Positions 35,201 to 45,046 of a DNA stretch of 64,000 nt are shown here, piece by piece. Position 1 is the first letter of the stretch; every line of letters starts with the position of its first letter. The notes beneath the pieces were generated by a model. That model was not told the origin of the DNA. It saw only the letters and a program-made list of their open reading frames with translations, and did no database searches. Made by a program: the position numbers and the translations under genes. This DNA comes from Antedon mediterranea (lineage: Eukaryota; Echinodermata; Crinoidea; Comatulida; Antedonidae), in contig NC_092674.1 in NCBI RefSeq assembly GCF_964355755.1, positions 26,462,001-26,526,000 on the forward strand. Reading direction: 5' to 3'.

Positions 35201-38200
35201 TAAATTGTTACAGTTGGCCCACAACATCAAGATATAATTACCAAAGGAATTATCAATTCTTAGAACGTACCACAAACCCGATTCGGCTGCTGTCATCTGA
35301 CTATCGCAAGTGTATAACACACCTTAATTATATCTCAATGACTTGCAATAGTCAGTCAAGATATACCTAATGACAGCTGCAGAATCGGGTGAATGTTGTC
35401 ATGTTGTTTCAACTTACTTGCTTGACAAAAAATACCAACGTATCCGAGTGGACAGAGACACCTGAAATCACCCATTAAATCCTCGCATTCGCCACCATTA
35501 TAACAAGTAACATTTTGACACCCATCGACCTTTATGGCGACTTCGCAGTTTAAGCCAGTGGAACCCGGGGCACACAAGCATCGATACGAATTAAAATCGG
35601 CAACACATGTGCCGTTGTTCTGGCATGGTTGCTGTTTGCATTCGTCTACTTCATTGGCACATGTGTGGCCTTCGTATCCTGGTGGGCAGCAGCAGGTGAA
35701 GTTCTGTGGAGTAGTGAAGCATCAAACTAGACAACTCAGTGAGGTTAGCAAGAAGCTTGTTTGAACACTATAATCGATAGTGTTTCGGTTAATAATTGTT
35801 AAAAAATTTTTGACACACATATGGCGTATCATACCTACATTTTTGAGTTGGAATCAATGTCATAGTTATAATTGCTTTTTAAAAAACTCAAACGCCTGAA
35901 GATAATTTAGAATAAAAGAAAGAGAAAAGGAGGAGCTAAGAATAGGCCTACATTGTTACCGTAAAGCGTGGTTCCCACAACGCGAGTTGACCAATGGCAA
36001 GCTGTTCGAATAATCCATCGCTTGTGATTAGTCAAATCACTTACGCTGGGTTACGTCTTCACGTTGCGTCGCTAGTGGGAACCAAGCTTAACTAAGGAAA
36101 ATGAACAAACACACCAGAGCGGTTATAATGGCTTACCTGGACACCGTCAAAGCACGACCCTCCGTTTACACACGGATCATTGATACAATCATCGTAGTTC
36201 ACGTCACATAAACTACCAGTAAATCCTGCTGTGCATTCACACGTGTAGCTGTCGATACCGTCCACACACTTTGAGTTCACACTACACCGATCTGATTAAA
36301 TTAATACTACTAAGGCTTTGTCCCACTAGCGACGCAACACAGGACCGTCTACTCAACGCAAGCCAGTTGACCAATGACAAATGATAGTTTGAATATTATC
36401 CATCGCTTGTGATTGGTCAAATCGTTTCGCTTACGTCTTTGCGTAGCACCATAGTAAAAACCCCGTGTGAAAACCCAACTTTAAAACTTAATAAATTATT
36501 ATTCAATGTAATTGTATAGGCCTACATAATAAACGGTATTTCAATTAAAGGAATAAAAAGTGCAAAAATTGTAACAATTCTAAACTTACTGTTTCGACAG
36601 TCATCAATATTAGTCTGACAAGTTCGACCTTTAAACCCACGTGGACAGACACACCGGAAATGTCCCCTTCTGTCGACACACATTCCATTGTTTTTGCATA
36701 TTCCCGGTGCGCATTCATTCAAGTCGATTTCGCAGTTGTCGCCAGAAAAACCTTTTAGACACACGCATTTATACCCTTCAGCCAAATCATAACACTGGCC
36801 TTTGTTTCGGCACGGTAATGAAAGACATTCGTTGACAACTATCGATAAAAAGATTTATTGATAAATATTAATTTCAGTCGCTGAATTATTGACGATATTC
36901 ATTGCTGATCTTAGGCCTACTGTACCTTGACATAACGCCTCGGTTGAAGCTCCCACTTTCAGTGTGTGCGTTCCTGGAGGGCAGCTAATGCACGTCGACT
37001 GCTTACGTAATGGTTGGTATGTTCCCAATGGACATCGTGTACAAGGGGTCAAAGTGCTGAGGGAATAAGTTCCGGGTTGACACACTCCTACATCGACAGC
37101 AAGAAATTAAGGTAGGAAAATACATATAGATTATAGAATGTTGTTTAAACAAACTTACAGCACAACATTCAACATACCTTGAGTTTTCGACACGTTTCAA
37201 ATGAACTTTATCATTATTAGTTATTGAATTAACATAAATATTTTAAATTAAAAACACAATAAGGAGATGTTAACAACTTTCTTATTTTATGAAATCCATA
37301 CTGTACCATACAGAATACATCTACCTTTGCACGCGGAAAATATTCGGGAAAAGCGTATGTCAATATTCCGCGAGGTGTCGAGCAGCTACTTCCTGCTAAA
37401 AATCGGACCTTGCGGTACATGTTGTATAGTACAATAGCGATCTGCAACATTCAATATTCATGAACAACCCTATGTTACGATGCTATATAATTAAGTATTT
37501 CTTGTGTGTAAAACAATGTAGGCCCACCTTGACAATCATCAAATGAAGTGGCCCCAGGCATTAGCGTCGTTAAGCCACGACATGTGAAACACCTTCTCTG
37601 TCTCCCTCTACTTTGGTAGGTCCCAACTGGACATGCTGAACATCTCTCCATTCCGGTTATGGAATACGTCCCTGGTTTGCAAGGTCCTAGAAAAACACAG
37701 TTTTTAAGAATTTCGAACTTTGAATTGTCGTAAGCATAAATGGTTTCGAATCTGCTAAGGAAAAGTACAGTAATCACAAACATTCTATAGCACATTTAGT
37801 TGCACAAATGGTTTCGAATCTGCTAAGGAAAATAACCACACACATTCTATAGCACATTTAGTTGATCCTACGTACCTTTGCATTCAAACGAAGACTTAGC
37901 ATATTCGTAATCGGTAGTACTTCCTTCTGGGCAAGATTTGCACGTTTTCTGTGCTTCTTGATCTTGGTAAAAACCTTTCTTACACCCGATACATGAACCG
38001 TCACTGTAGAACGTTCCAACAGGGCAGTTTACTGAAAACAATACATAGAGAAAAATCTAATTACAACATCAACTGGAGATCTACTAAAGCCCCACTAAGA
38101 AGACGCAACGCAATGACGCAAGCGAGCTGACCAATGACAAAGCGACGGTTCGAATATTCCATTGCCTACTCGTTTTTGTTTTTTTTTTTGTGTAAAACTT

Positions 38201-41200
38201 AATTTACATTTAGTTCTAAAGCAAATAGAGGAATTTCCTTACCACAAAGTCCGCTTCGACTTATCTGTCCCTGCCTACATGATGTACTGACGTCACTAAA
38301 ATATAGTTCAAGTTTTGATAGATGAAGGTTTATGTAGGTACCAAATTTGTAAGACAATCTACCGGTTCTAACAGCGTTTTCGATATCGTCCACAGTTTTT
38401 TTAACATCTGGATCATCAGCATGTGAGGCCTTGGTTTAGAAAATAGCTTTTGTTGTTTTGAAGTAATCCTTATCATTTAAGAACCTCTTGTAATGGTATC
38501 TAATTAATCTTTATTAATGGTCTTCCTGACCGTTCTAGTCTTGCCAGATAAAATGACCCTCAAAATGACCCTCATCATTATCTAACTTAAAGCTGAAGAA
38601 ATAAGTAGGCCTATAAAGTAATTCTAACCAAAGCCCGAGTCCTAAAATTTTTCCTAAACTAGATGGAATTATTTATTACCTCCGATCCAAGTAAAATTTT
38701 AAACTGCAAGTAGTAGGTCGCATAGGCAGGTCTTGGGTTATATCTAGTAGGTATGTACCTACATGTTGTCTCCGTGGTCTCTATTGAGCAGTTGTAGCAG
38801 ACATCGTGTATAACTGCACTGAACTTATCTTCAAAAGCTTTAAGGTCGGTCTTTGTCTGGTAAGCACCTTGTTTTGGACATGGTCGTGTGTAATATGTTA
38901 GCCCAACGTCTAAAGCCAAACCGCCATTATCTACGGCTATTAAAATCAAAATAATACATTTAAACACATTTATAAACTACTCAAACAACATAGATATTTG
39001 ACAACTACTTTTCTGTGCCTAGCTGGATAAATCAACAATAGCCTCTCCAGAGGGAGGGCTGAGACACGATAAGTTCTTAGTGCACCCCTCTACCATAATG
39101 GACCATTCCGCAACCAGGCTCTCGTTTGTGAAGTTTATTGAGTAACGCAAATAGAGATTTGACTTACCCGAGCAATCTGGCCACGATAGATCAGGCTTGT
39201 TTGATGAAGAATCAACCCAATTGCTGTCTGATAAATGCAATGATAGGAAAACAGTCAATCTTGATTCTGTATTTTTTATTTACATACGTGAAGTTATAAA
39301 GTTAAAACTTAGAATTTGGCTTTGTGTTATGGCTCTGATAGTTTTTATTCATAGAATTCAAGATAAACCTACTTCGACAGTAATACACATCTTCAGTTTC
39401 CCGCCAAAATTGGTAGCCCTGTTTACAGGCGATTCGGTAGACTTGATTTCCTCCTAACAAGGATGTGTGAATAATGTTGCCATTTCTTGGGGCTTCTTGA
39501 AACGAGCACGAAGAAGCTGGAAAGAGATTAAGTTTTTAAATATTTATAGTATTCAAAAGTGCAACTTACAGTTTTAATGTTACTTCAGAACAATGCATTA
39601 CGTTTTGAAGTAATTTCTACATACTTGCAACAGCCACGTAGAAGTCACAAGAAGCCGTGTTTCCAGAAGAGTCTTTTGCCTTGTATGACACCAGAACTCT
39701 TTCGCCTTGCTTCACTTCATAACCAGATTGAACATTAGAAGTAATCTCAAATGGCATCCCAGAGTTATCTTCAAATGTTGGTTCTCTCCACGTTACATTG
39801 AAAGAATCTTGCAAAGTTTTTATCTTGATGTCTTCTTCACAAAACACTACTACTGGGGCATCAGCATCTATATTACAATTATTTACAATTAGTAGAGGGA
39901 ATATTAGGTAAAATACAGATCCATTTACATTGAATAGTACACGTTTAATGACGTTTAATGGGTCTCTTCCAAGTAGAATCTGCTTTTCAGATACCATTTG
40001 TACACAATGTGGTATGAATTTATTAAACCTGTTGCCAAAAGTGGCTTTTAATGTAAGCCTACGGGTATAAAATAACAAGATTTTTGTTGTTAACCCTATT
40101 ATCATTTGCAGACACAGAAACCTTTGGAACCGAATAAAGTTTCCCCTTAATGTGTTGGCCGTAGTGTTAAAACATATATATTGCCCCTCATTTCTTTCAC
40201 GAAAAGTGTCCCCTTAGTGTCCTCGTATGTCTGGTCCCACTATAGATCCAACGCAAGAACGTAACGCGCAACGCAAGTGATTTGACCAACCACGGGCGAT
40301 GAATTATTTGAACTGTCGCTGGTAATATTGGTCAACTCACTTGCGTATCTAGTAGGAACAAGGTTAAATAGGAGTTTAATGGTTTTTTTATTTCTTACCG
40401 ATAACTGTGACGTAGAATGAACAAGTAGCTTGGTTACGTTTTTCATCTCTTGCCTTTATTACGACTTTTGTTCGTCCAATTGGAAATTCATTATTTGTTG
40501 TATATGGTGTTGTGTTCTTTCCATTGCCATCTTTCGTGATTACTTTTACTTTAGACGGGTTTCCCGAATTGTCCACCACATTTAGTTTATCCCAGGTTAC
40601 CTTTGCTGTATTCTTTAATGAGTCTGTATTGACAGTGATATCGAAGGGACAGTTTGTTATTGCAGGTGGCTCATTATCTACAGAAGAAAAAAATAATTTA
40701 ATATCAATGTTAATTACAGAACCATATTGGCACAAAAACAAGTTACCGTTTCGTGGTGATCTAAACGTTCATTACATAGCTTTAAATATAATTTAAGATA
40801 TTTAATGTATGATGTCCATATACACTTAGGTCTGGAGGTTACAGTATATAGAAAAAGAATATAAATTTTGAAAGAAAATAGCCGATATTTAAAGAATAGT
40901 CTCAGAACTCTTCTTTTATTCTAGTACTAAATTCAATAATTCCATTCAATTCTACACATTATCTCAAAGTATTCAGGAGTTTCCGAAAACCATTCCGATC
41001 CATGGTTAATAATGTTAATTTTTTTTAATGTACGTACCTATGCATTTTGTAATATTATTGCTCGACCACATCTTATTTGCTTGGCACATTCTGTTTTCTT
41101 GACCTTTTAAGGCGTATCCTTCTACGCATGCTATCATACACACAGTTTTGTATGGCAGAGATGAGTTCCAGCATTCGGCAGGAGTCACGATCATATTTGC

Positions 41201-44200
41201 GCCACCCTTGTGAAGCTTTATAGGACTGCATTCGACGGCTAGGAAAATACAAGTTACAAGATTAAGTAGAATCATTAAGAAAAAGGTAAACAATATTAAT
41301 AATTTAATTGATTATTATTAACATTATGACGGTAACGTCCTGTAGTCTGTACTTCTCTTGGCCAAAAAGCAGACTACATATTGATATTAATTGAGAAATG
41401 TTCTTTCGAGTTTAACCAAATCAAAATGGGAGAAAACTTAACCGACGTAACGCAACGCAAGTGAATTGATCAATCACAAGCGATGGCTTATTTGCTTGTG
41501 ATTGCTAACTGTCTATAACTTCGCTTGTCATTGGTTAAAACGCTTGCGTTGCGTTTACGTCCTTGCGTTGCGTTCTAGTGGGAACCAAGCTTTATACATC
41601 CGATTCTGTGGCTGTCACGAGACTCTCTGTGGAAGACTGTTACCAGTCTACCAGATACTTATCTGACTGTATTAAATACTTTTAATACACGATATCTCTG
41701 TCATTAGGTTCCTATCTAGAGACAATGTATAACGTTATAAAATGTGTAGATATTTTCAGAGATATCATGTATTAAAAATACTTAATACAGTTAGATCTGT
41801 ATCTGGTAGACTGTTAACAGTCTTCCACAGAGAGTCTCGTGACAGCCACAGAATCGGGTGAATTATAAATAATTTTATTATCACTTTATTAACTAGTACC
41901 GTATACATTGTCGATGTCTCATTCAATTTATTTTTTTTTTATTTCCAATCAGCATCTTAAAGAGTATTTCCATGGAGGGATGTGAGGACCCCAAATTGGC
42001 TTTTCATGCCTTCACAGCTTCTTTCTGGTCTTCCTTCGTCGTTATACTTACGTTTACATTCTAGGCGTCTTCCACTCCAAACACCACTCTCTCCAGATTT
42101 CTCACATCTTCGGACGGCTTCATTCCCACTTAATTCGTACCCTTCTTCACATGTCACGTGACAGTCGGTACCAATTGATAATTTTTGGTTTCTGCAGTTC
42201 AGTATTCCATTCTCCACGTTTGGTGCATCGCAGATTATTTCTAAAGAAGCGCAATATCATTGTTACTATGTAAAGTGTAGCTTGCCCTAAGTCTAAGTTT
42301 ATTGTCTTTTTTAATTAATTTTATTTATTTCAATTTTTTGTCTGAAAACAAGCTCAAATAGTATACGTATGAAACGTCATATATACCAAAATAGACTAGG
42401 TAAAGTGTAACCTTGTATTATTGATGACATAATTTGTTAATATCACTTGACGTCACTTACCAGAGCACTGAAGGTGTTGACCTGACCACGATCCATTCGC
42501 TTGACACACCCTCTCTACGTCACCACCAACCATTTTATAATTGGTCGCACACCCAAACATGCAGACATCGTTAAAAGAATGTCCACAATGTTTCGATATT
42601 TTGTCAACACCTTTGGCAGAGATCATTGCATTACATGTTACAGCTAGAAAACAAAGGGAAAATGTTTGGTTGTTTGGAGTTGTTTATTCATTCATTCATT
42701 CATTCTTTATTTAGCCTTCAAAATCGAAATACATTTAAACATAACAAAAACAAGACAGGCGGAAATCTAAGGAGGCAAGGATAAGCAAAAGCAATTAAAA
42801 TCGCTGTAGCTCGCAGGCTTGCTTATCCATCCTTAGACATCCAGAACATAAAGATAGACATTCACGAGTTGCAGAGAACACTTAGGCCAGGGAAGAGTTC
42901 ACTCATCCCTGGTTAGGCCTACTACGGAGTCATTGGAAAGTAAGTTGGTGATCATTTGAAAAATATGTTTTTTAAAGACAGACAGATTTAATCCTGTTAA
43001 AATGAATGAATATAATAAATTAAAGAAGAGTCGATCTAAGTTTCGAGTATACAGTATTGTCGTTTGAAAAAAACAACTCCTGAACTATGACTTCTTACCT
43101 TGGCAGTTATTACGCGAGTTCTTCTGAAAACCTTCGACACATTGGCAATCGCTTTTACCCGTTGAACCAGGATTCGAAGTGTTTGAGTTTCCTGGACACG
43201 TTAGACAAACGTGGTTACCCCAGATCGATTTAAAAGTACCAATACCACAGGCTGTAAAATAAAACAAAACAAAATTCTTCACAAAACTGGTTTACTATGA
43301 AAGAAATTGAATAAACATAAGCCTAAACCAGCGTAACTTACACTGTCACTAGATACAGCTTAACTGACGACCGCAAGTCAATGATATACAAAAGTCTAGG
43401 TACTTATAACGTGAACGACTTACGTAAGCATTCCGTGTGAACATCAGACCACGTGTAACCTGGCTTACATGCACATTGATAGCTTACACTTTCAAGAGCA
43501 AATGTACAACTTGAATTGTGTGCTTCGCAACAGTTCCCTCCAGTGCAGAGAAAGTCACAATTACTGTCATCTACTAGCTCCCATTCTGTTTGATGTTTGA
43601 TATCTACAGTTTAAAAAAAACAACAAAGAAAGTAATGTTTTCCTTCTCGTCACATGGTTATTTGAGAGCCCATTATCATACATTACAATACCAGCCTACA
43701 CGTGCCAAAACAGTGTTTTTTAACAAGAAATGAAAGAAATTTTTTGTCACATAAAGTTTGATAGTGTGGACAAAGCATTACCTCCACGCATTATATTACA
43801 GATTCCTCTAAGATCCTCAGAATCGTCCAGACGGATGACATTCTCGCCATCACCAGCAACGTCACGAAGCTCTCCATAACTGACATTTGTTTGTAAAGCT
43901 ATTGGAATGATAACGATGCCATCCTTTCTCATCTGCTCAGCGATTCCACGTGGATCTTCCGTTGAATCCGAGAGACCGTTTGTCAACATTACCAACAACC
44001 TGCATGTCAAAATGTTTTAGTATGCATCATGTTGTATGTGTGTAACATTGCCTTCGTTTATAAATGACTGGTAAGTGTTATCTTTTTGATCAAACGGCTG
44101 CTTGTGTTCTTATTATATGGTTTTTTCTTCAGTTTTCCCTTTTTTTATCTAATTAAAATCACGTCAGATGCCTACTTTTCTCTATCCTTTTTCATTTTCA

Positions 44201-45010
44201 GTTTTCCACCGTTTAAGCTTAAGTTTAAGGGACGAGTTAGCGAATAATAGCAGATTAATGCACCCCAACACCTCGAGAGTTTTTTCATGTAAACTCACCC
44301 TTTCCATGTAAACTCACCCTTCCCGTGTAAACTTGCCTTTTCCATGTGAATCGCCTTTCCCATGTAAACTCACCCTTCCCATGTAAACTCGCCTTTCCCA
44401 TGTAAACTCACCTTCCCTGCTAGCACTATATTTTATTAACAGTGGCCTACAGTAATTGTTTCAGCTGATTAGAATAAAATGATGAACAGATTAAATAAAT
44501 AAATGTGTAGGCCTACTGGATACCTGTAGATCCTTACCTGGTTATGTTCTTCAATTCCTCTTCTGGAAAGATATCGTACGACTTTTCTAGGACAGATTTA
44601 TAACTTGACGTAGGCCTACTCTCGGCCTTGTACGTCACATTCTTGATAGCATCTTTTAGACTGCAATCTCCTTGTGAGTTTTGAATATAGTTAATAGGGA
44701 TGTCAATCTTGTCTTTGTCAGCGTAAGTCATAACTGCTAACTGCGTCTGATTCTTTCGAAAGATGTTTGCAGACTGCTCTACGAAGTCTACTTCGAGGTT
44801 AAATAAACTCGAATTCACAGTTCCAGAGCTATCAAGTGCATAAATTAAATACATCGGATCGGTTTTGTATCTCTCAAACAGAGTAAACATGCGTTTACTT
44901 TCTGCAGTGTCGGCGACATTTAGGCCTGCTATTGCATTGAAAGCTATGCATTGTAGAATTATACAACAGGCAAAAAGCATCATTTGATTGTCTGTTTTGT
45001 TGGTGTTCAT
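30296..45010 (-). CDS. SVEP1-like: SVEP1/polydom-like secreted multidomain protein
   Basis: Secreted extracellular-matrix protein of about 2080 residues in 30 exons; all splice phases agree and there is no internal stop. Start chosen at 45010 (MNTNK), 12 codons inside a longer frame from 45046, because a hydrophobic signal sequence ([15 protein letters not shown]) follows. Order: VWA, two Cys-rich exons, sushi x3, HYR x2, sushi, a unique region, three ephrin-receptor-like Cys modules, six EGF, pentraxin, EGF x3, calcium-type EGF, VWC, VWD-C8, TIL, stop. Up to the pentraxin this is the order of SVEP1, a ligand of integrin alpha9beta1 and of Tie1/PEAR1 in vertebrates. SVEP1 continues with some 30 sushi domains, whereas here a BMPER/crossveinless-2-like end follows. 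Function is inferred only as matrix or growth-factor binding. Component exon groups are listed separately. Confidence 0.9.
32476..33583 (-). other. exons 23-25: EGF x3 and calcium-type EGF
   Basis: Exons 33583-33374 (two [19 protein letters not shown] ... CQPGYHG), 33055-32918 (one EGF with CLNGGTC and [12 protein letters not shown]) and 32598-32476 ([16 protein letters not shown] ... [14 protein letters not shown], a calcium-binding EGF). This is where SVEP1 would instead begin its long sushi array. Confidence 0.85.
33248..33360. repeat. MITE family 2 fragment
   Basis: Contains atgtgatgtgctcatatatgg, cgatgacgtcatatcactgc and ends gagagtgtagacagggttta. The left terminus is lost. In an intron of the SVEP1-like gene. 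Confidence 0.65.
33705..33786. repeat. dispersed repeat family 5 copy
   Basis: Words gatttccccttaattagggtgtcc and attgcccctccccc relate to 40127-40222 and 58965-59110. It ends at the left terminus of a family 1 MITE that seems to have inserted into it; further similar sequence (taataggggtctct) follows the MITE. Confidence 0.5.
33787..33965. repeat. MITE family 1 copy with TTA target duplication
   Basis: The most complete copy. TTA, then agcttggttcccactagaac to gctagtgggaaccacgct, then TTA. The arms extend far inward (ttgaccaatg-type words facing each other), so most of the 179 bases can fold. Confidence 0.85.
34010..35126 (-). other. exons 20-22: pentraxin domain
   Basis: Exons 35126-34862, 34707-34503 and 34160-34010. 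Seen: [18 protein letters not shown], the pentraxin signature region with [14 protein letters not shown], then [13 protein letters not shown] and a closing [11 protein letters not shown]. The HxCxxW part of the signature is kept (HVCVTW). Family 1 MITEs lie in the intron before and near both ends. Confidence 0.88.
34349..34464. repeat. MITE family 1 copy with TTA target duplication
   Basis: TTA, agctaggtcgcaacgcaagc through tctagtgggaaccacgca, TTA. The left terminus is deleted in part. In a pentraxin intron of the SVEP1-like gene. Confidence 0.78.
35277..35390. repeat. MITE family 3 copy (short)
   Basis: Termini cccgattcggctgctgtcat and atgacagctgcagaatcggg are inverted repeats, and the interior also pairs (gactatcgcaag / cttgcaatagtc). 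About 114 bases. Confidence 0.78.
35965..36088. repeat. MITE family 1 copy with TAA target duplication
   Basis: TAA, agcgtggttcccacaacgcg through gctagtgggaaccaagct, TAA. In an intron between EGF exons. Confidence 0.82.
36314..36462. repeat. MITE family 1 copy, diverged
   Basis: After TAA starts ggctttgtcccactagcgac and ends with worn tgcgtagcaccatagtaa. Internal ttgaccaatgacaa and gtgattggtcaaatc are kept. Confidence 0.65.
36926..38031 (-). other. exons 14-16: three ephrin-receptor-like Cys modules
   Basis: Exons 38031-37876, 37686-37528 and 37087-36926 each encode one module with the pattern CPxGTYxxxG....C..CP.GTYQ ([40 protein letters not shown]). These are the GCC2/GCC3-type repeats found in SVEP1 and SCUBE proteins. 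Confidence 0.85.
38080..38165. repeat. MITE family 1 left half
   Basis: ctaaagccccactaagaaga, gcaagcgagctgaccaatga and cgacggttcgaatattccat match the left half of the family. The right half is missing. Confidence 0.6.
38243..39516 (-). other. exons 10-13: sushi 4 and a unique region
   Basis: Exons 39516-39373 and 39227-39168 together make a fourth sushi domain split by an intron ([10 protein letters not shown] ... LSWPDC). Exons 38936-38680 and 38429-38243 encode about 145 residues with four to five cysteines ([25 protein letters not shown]) that I cannot assign. SVEP1 has a comparable unassigned stretch here. Confidence 0.78.
40127..40222. repeat. dispersed repeat family 5 copy
   Basis: Words gtttccccttaatgtgttgg and gaaaagtgtccccttagtgt match the 58965-59110 copy in reverse orientation. 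Confidence 0.5.
40231..40366. repeat. MITE family 1 copy, diverged
   Basis: ggtcccactatagatccaac at the left and cttgcgtatctagtaggaac at the right are inverted versions of one another. In the intron after HYR 1. Confidence 0.65.
41443..41592. repeat. MITE family 1 copy
   Basis: The right end ctagtgggaaccaagct is followed by TTA. The left end is shortened (taaccgacgtaacgcaacgc). Interior arms gcaagtgaattgatcaatca and tcattggttaaaacgcttgc pair in part. Confidence 0.72.
41599..41859. repeat. MITE family 3 copy (long palindrome)
   Basis: Termini ccgattctgtggctgtcacg and cgtgacagccacagaatcgg pair, and pairing continues inward over most of the 261 bases (gagactctctgtggaagac / gtcttccacagagagtctc). 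In the intron between sushi 2 and sushi 3. Confidence 0.88.
43099..43603 (-). other. exons 3-4: EGF-like and cysteine-rich modules
   Basis: Exon 3 (43603-43424) encodes a laminin/EGF-like module with paired cysteines ([20 protein letters not shown]). Exon 4 (43251-43099) encodes [15 protein letters not shown] and [13 protein letters not shown], the ephrin-receptor-like pattern found after VWA in SVEP1. Both are symmetrical phase 1 exons. Confidence 0.75.
43743..43780. repeat. MITE family 2 right-end fragment
   Basis: gtcacataaagtttgatagtg, then tggacaaagcatta, matches the right terminus of family 2. It sits one base from the donor of VWA exon 2, so the end of the element touches the 5' splice site region. 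Confidence 0.6.
43782..45010 (-). other. exons 1-2: signal peptide and VWA domain
   Basis: Exon 1 is 45010-44538 and exon 2 is 43999-43782 (phase 2 join). The VWA domain starts at [16 protein letters not shown], which has the MIDAS-type D-x-S-G-T/S pattern, and continues with [16 protein letters not shown] and IVIIPIAL. The fold reads complete through CNIMRGG. The metal site uses Thr where many VWA domains have Ser. Confidence 0.85.
44274..44420. repeat. 20 bp minisatellite in intron 1 of the SVEP1-like gene
   Basis: Seven or so units of the type ttcccatgtaaactcaccc. On the gene's strand the unit contains GGGTGAGTTTAC, a splice-donor-like sequence. Units are imperfect (ctcgcc, cttgcc variants). 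Confidence 0.88.
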
Positions 45011-45046
45011 CTTAGTGCGGCTACTGACCGATTGCTTATGACTCAA

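Larger units (their letters stand above)
35418..36838 (-). other. exons 17-19: six EGF domains
   Basis: Exons 36838-36590, 36291-36137 and 35703-35418 encode six consecutive EGF domains; introns cut EGF 3 and 4. Several have the calcium-binding start (DLNEC, NIDDC, NYDDC, VDEC). Six EGFs directly before a pentraxin is the SVEP1 number and position. Confidence 0.88.
39625..40677 (-). other. exons 8-9: two HYR domains
   Basis: Exons 40677-40399 and 39867-39625 encode hyalin repeats: [44 protein letters not shown] in the first and [41 protein letters not shown] in the second. Two HYR between sushi 3 and sushi 4 match SVEP1. Confidence 0.88.
41038..42643 (-). other. exons 5-7: three sushi (CCP) domains
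   Basis: Exons 42643-42461, 42240-42052 and 41238-41038, each one sushi domain with the four-cysteine pattern and a late Trp ([39 protein letters not shown]). All are phase 1-1. A palindromic MITE (41599-41859) and a family 1 MITE lie between the second and third. Confidence 0.88.

Noticed and set aside
36118-36300. Separate small genes for each EGF, sushi or Cys-rich open frame between 30 and 45 kb
   Set aside because: Each open frame is a phase-compatible exon flanked by consensus splice sites, and together they form one continuous reading frame.
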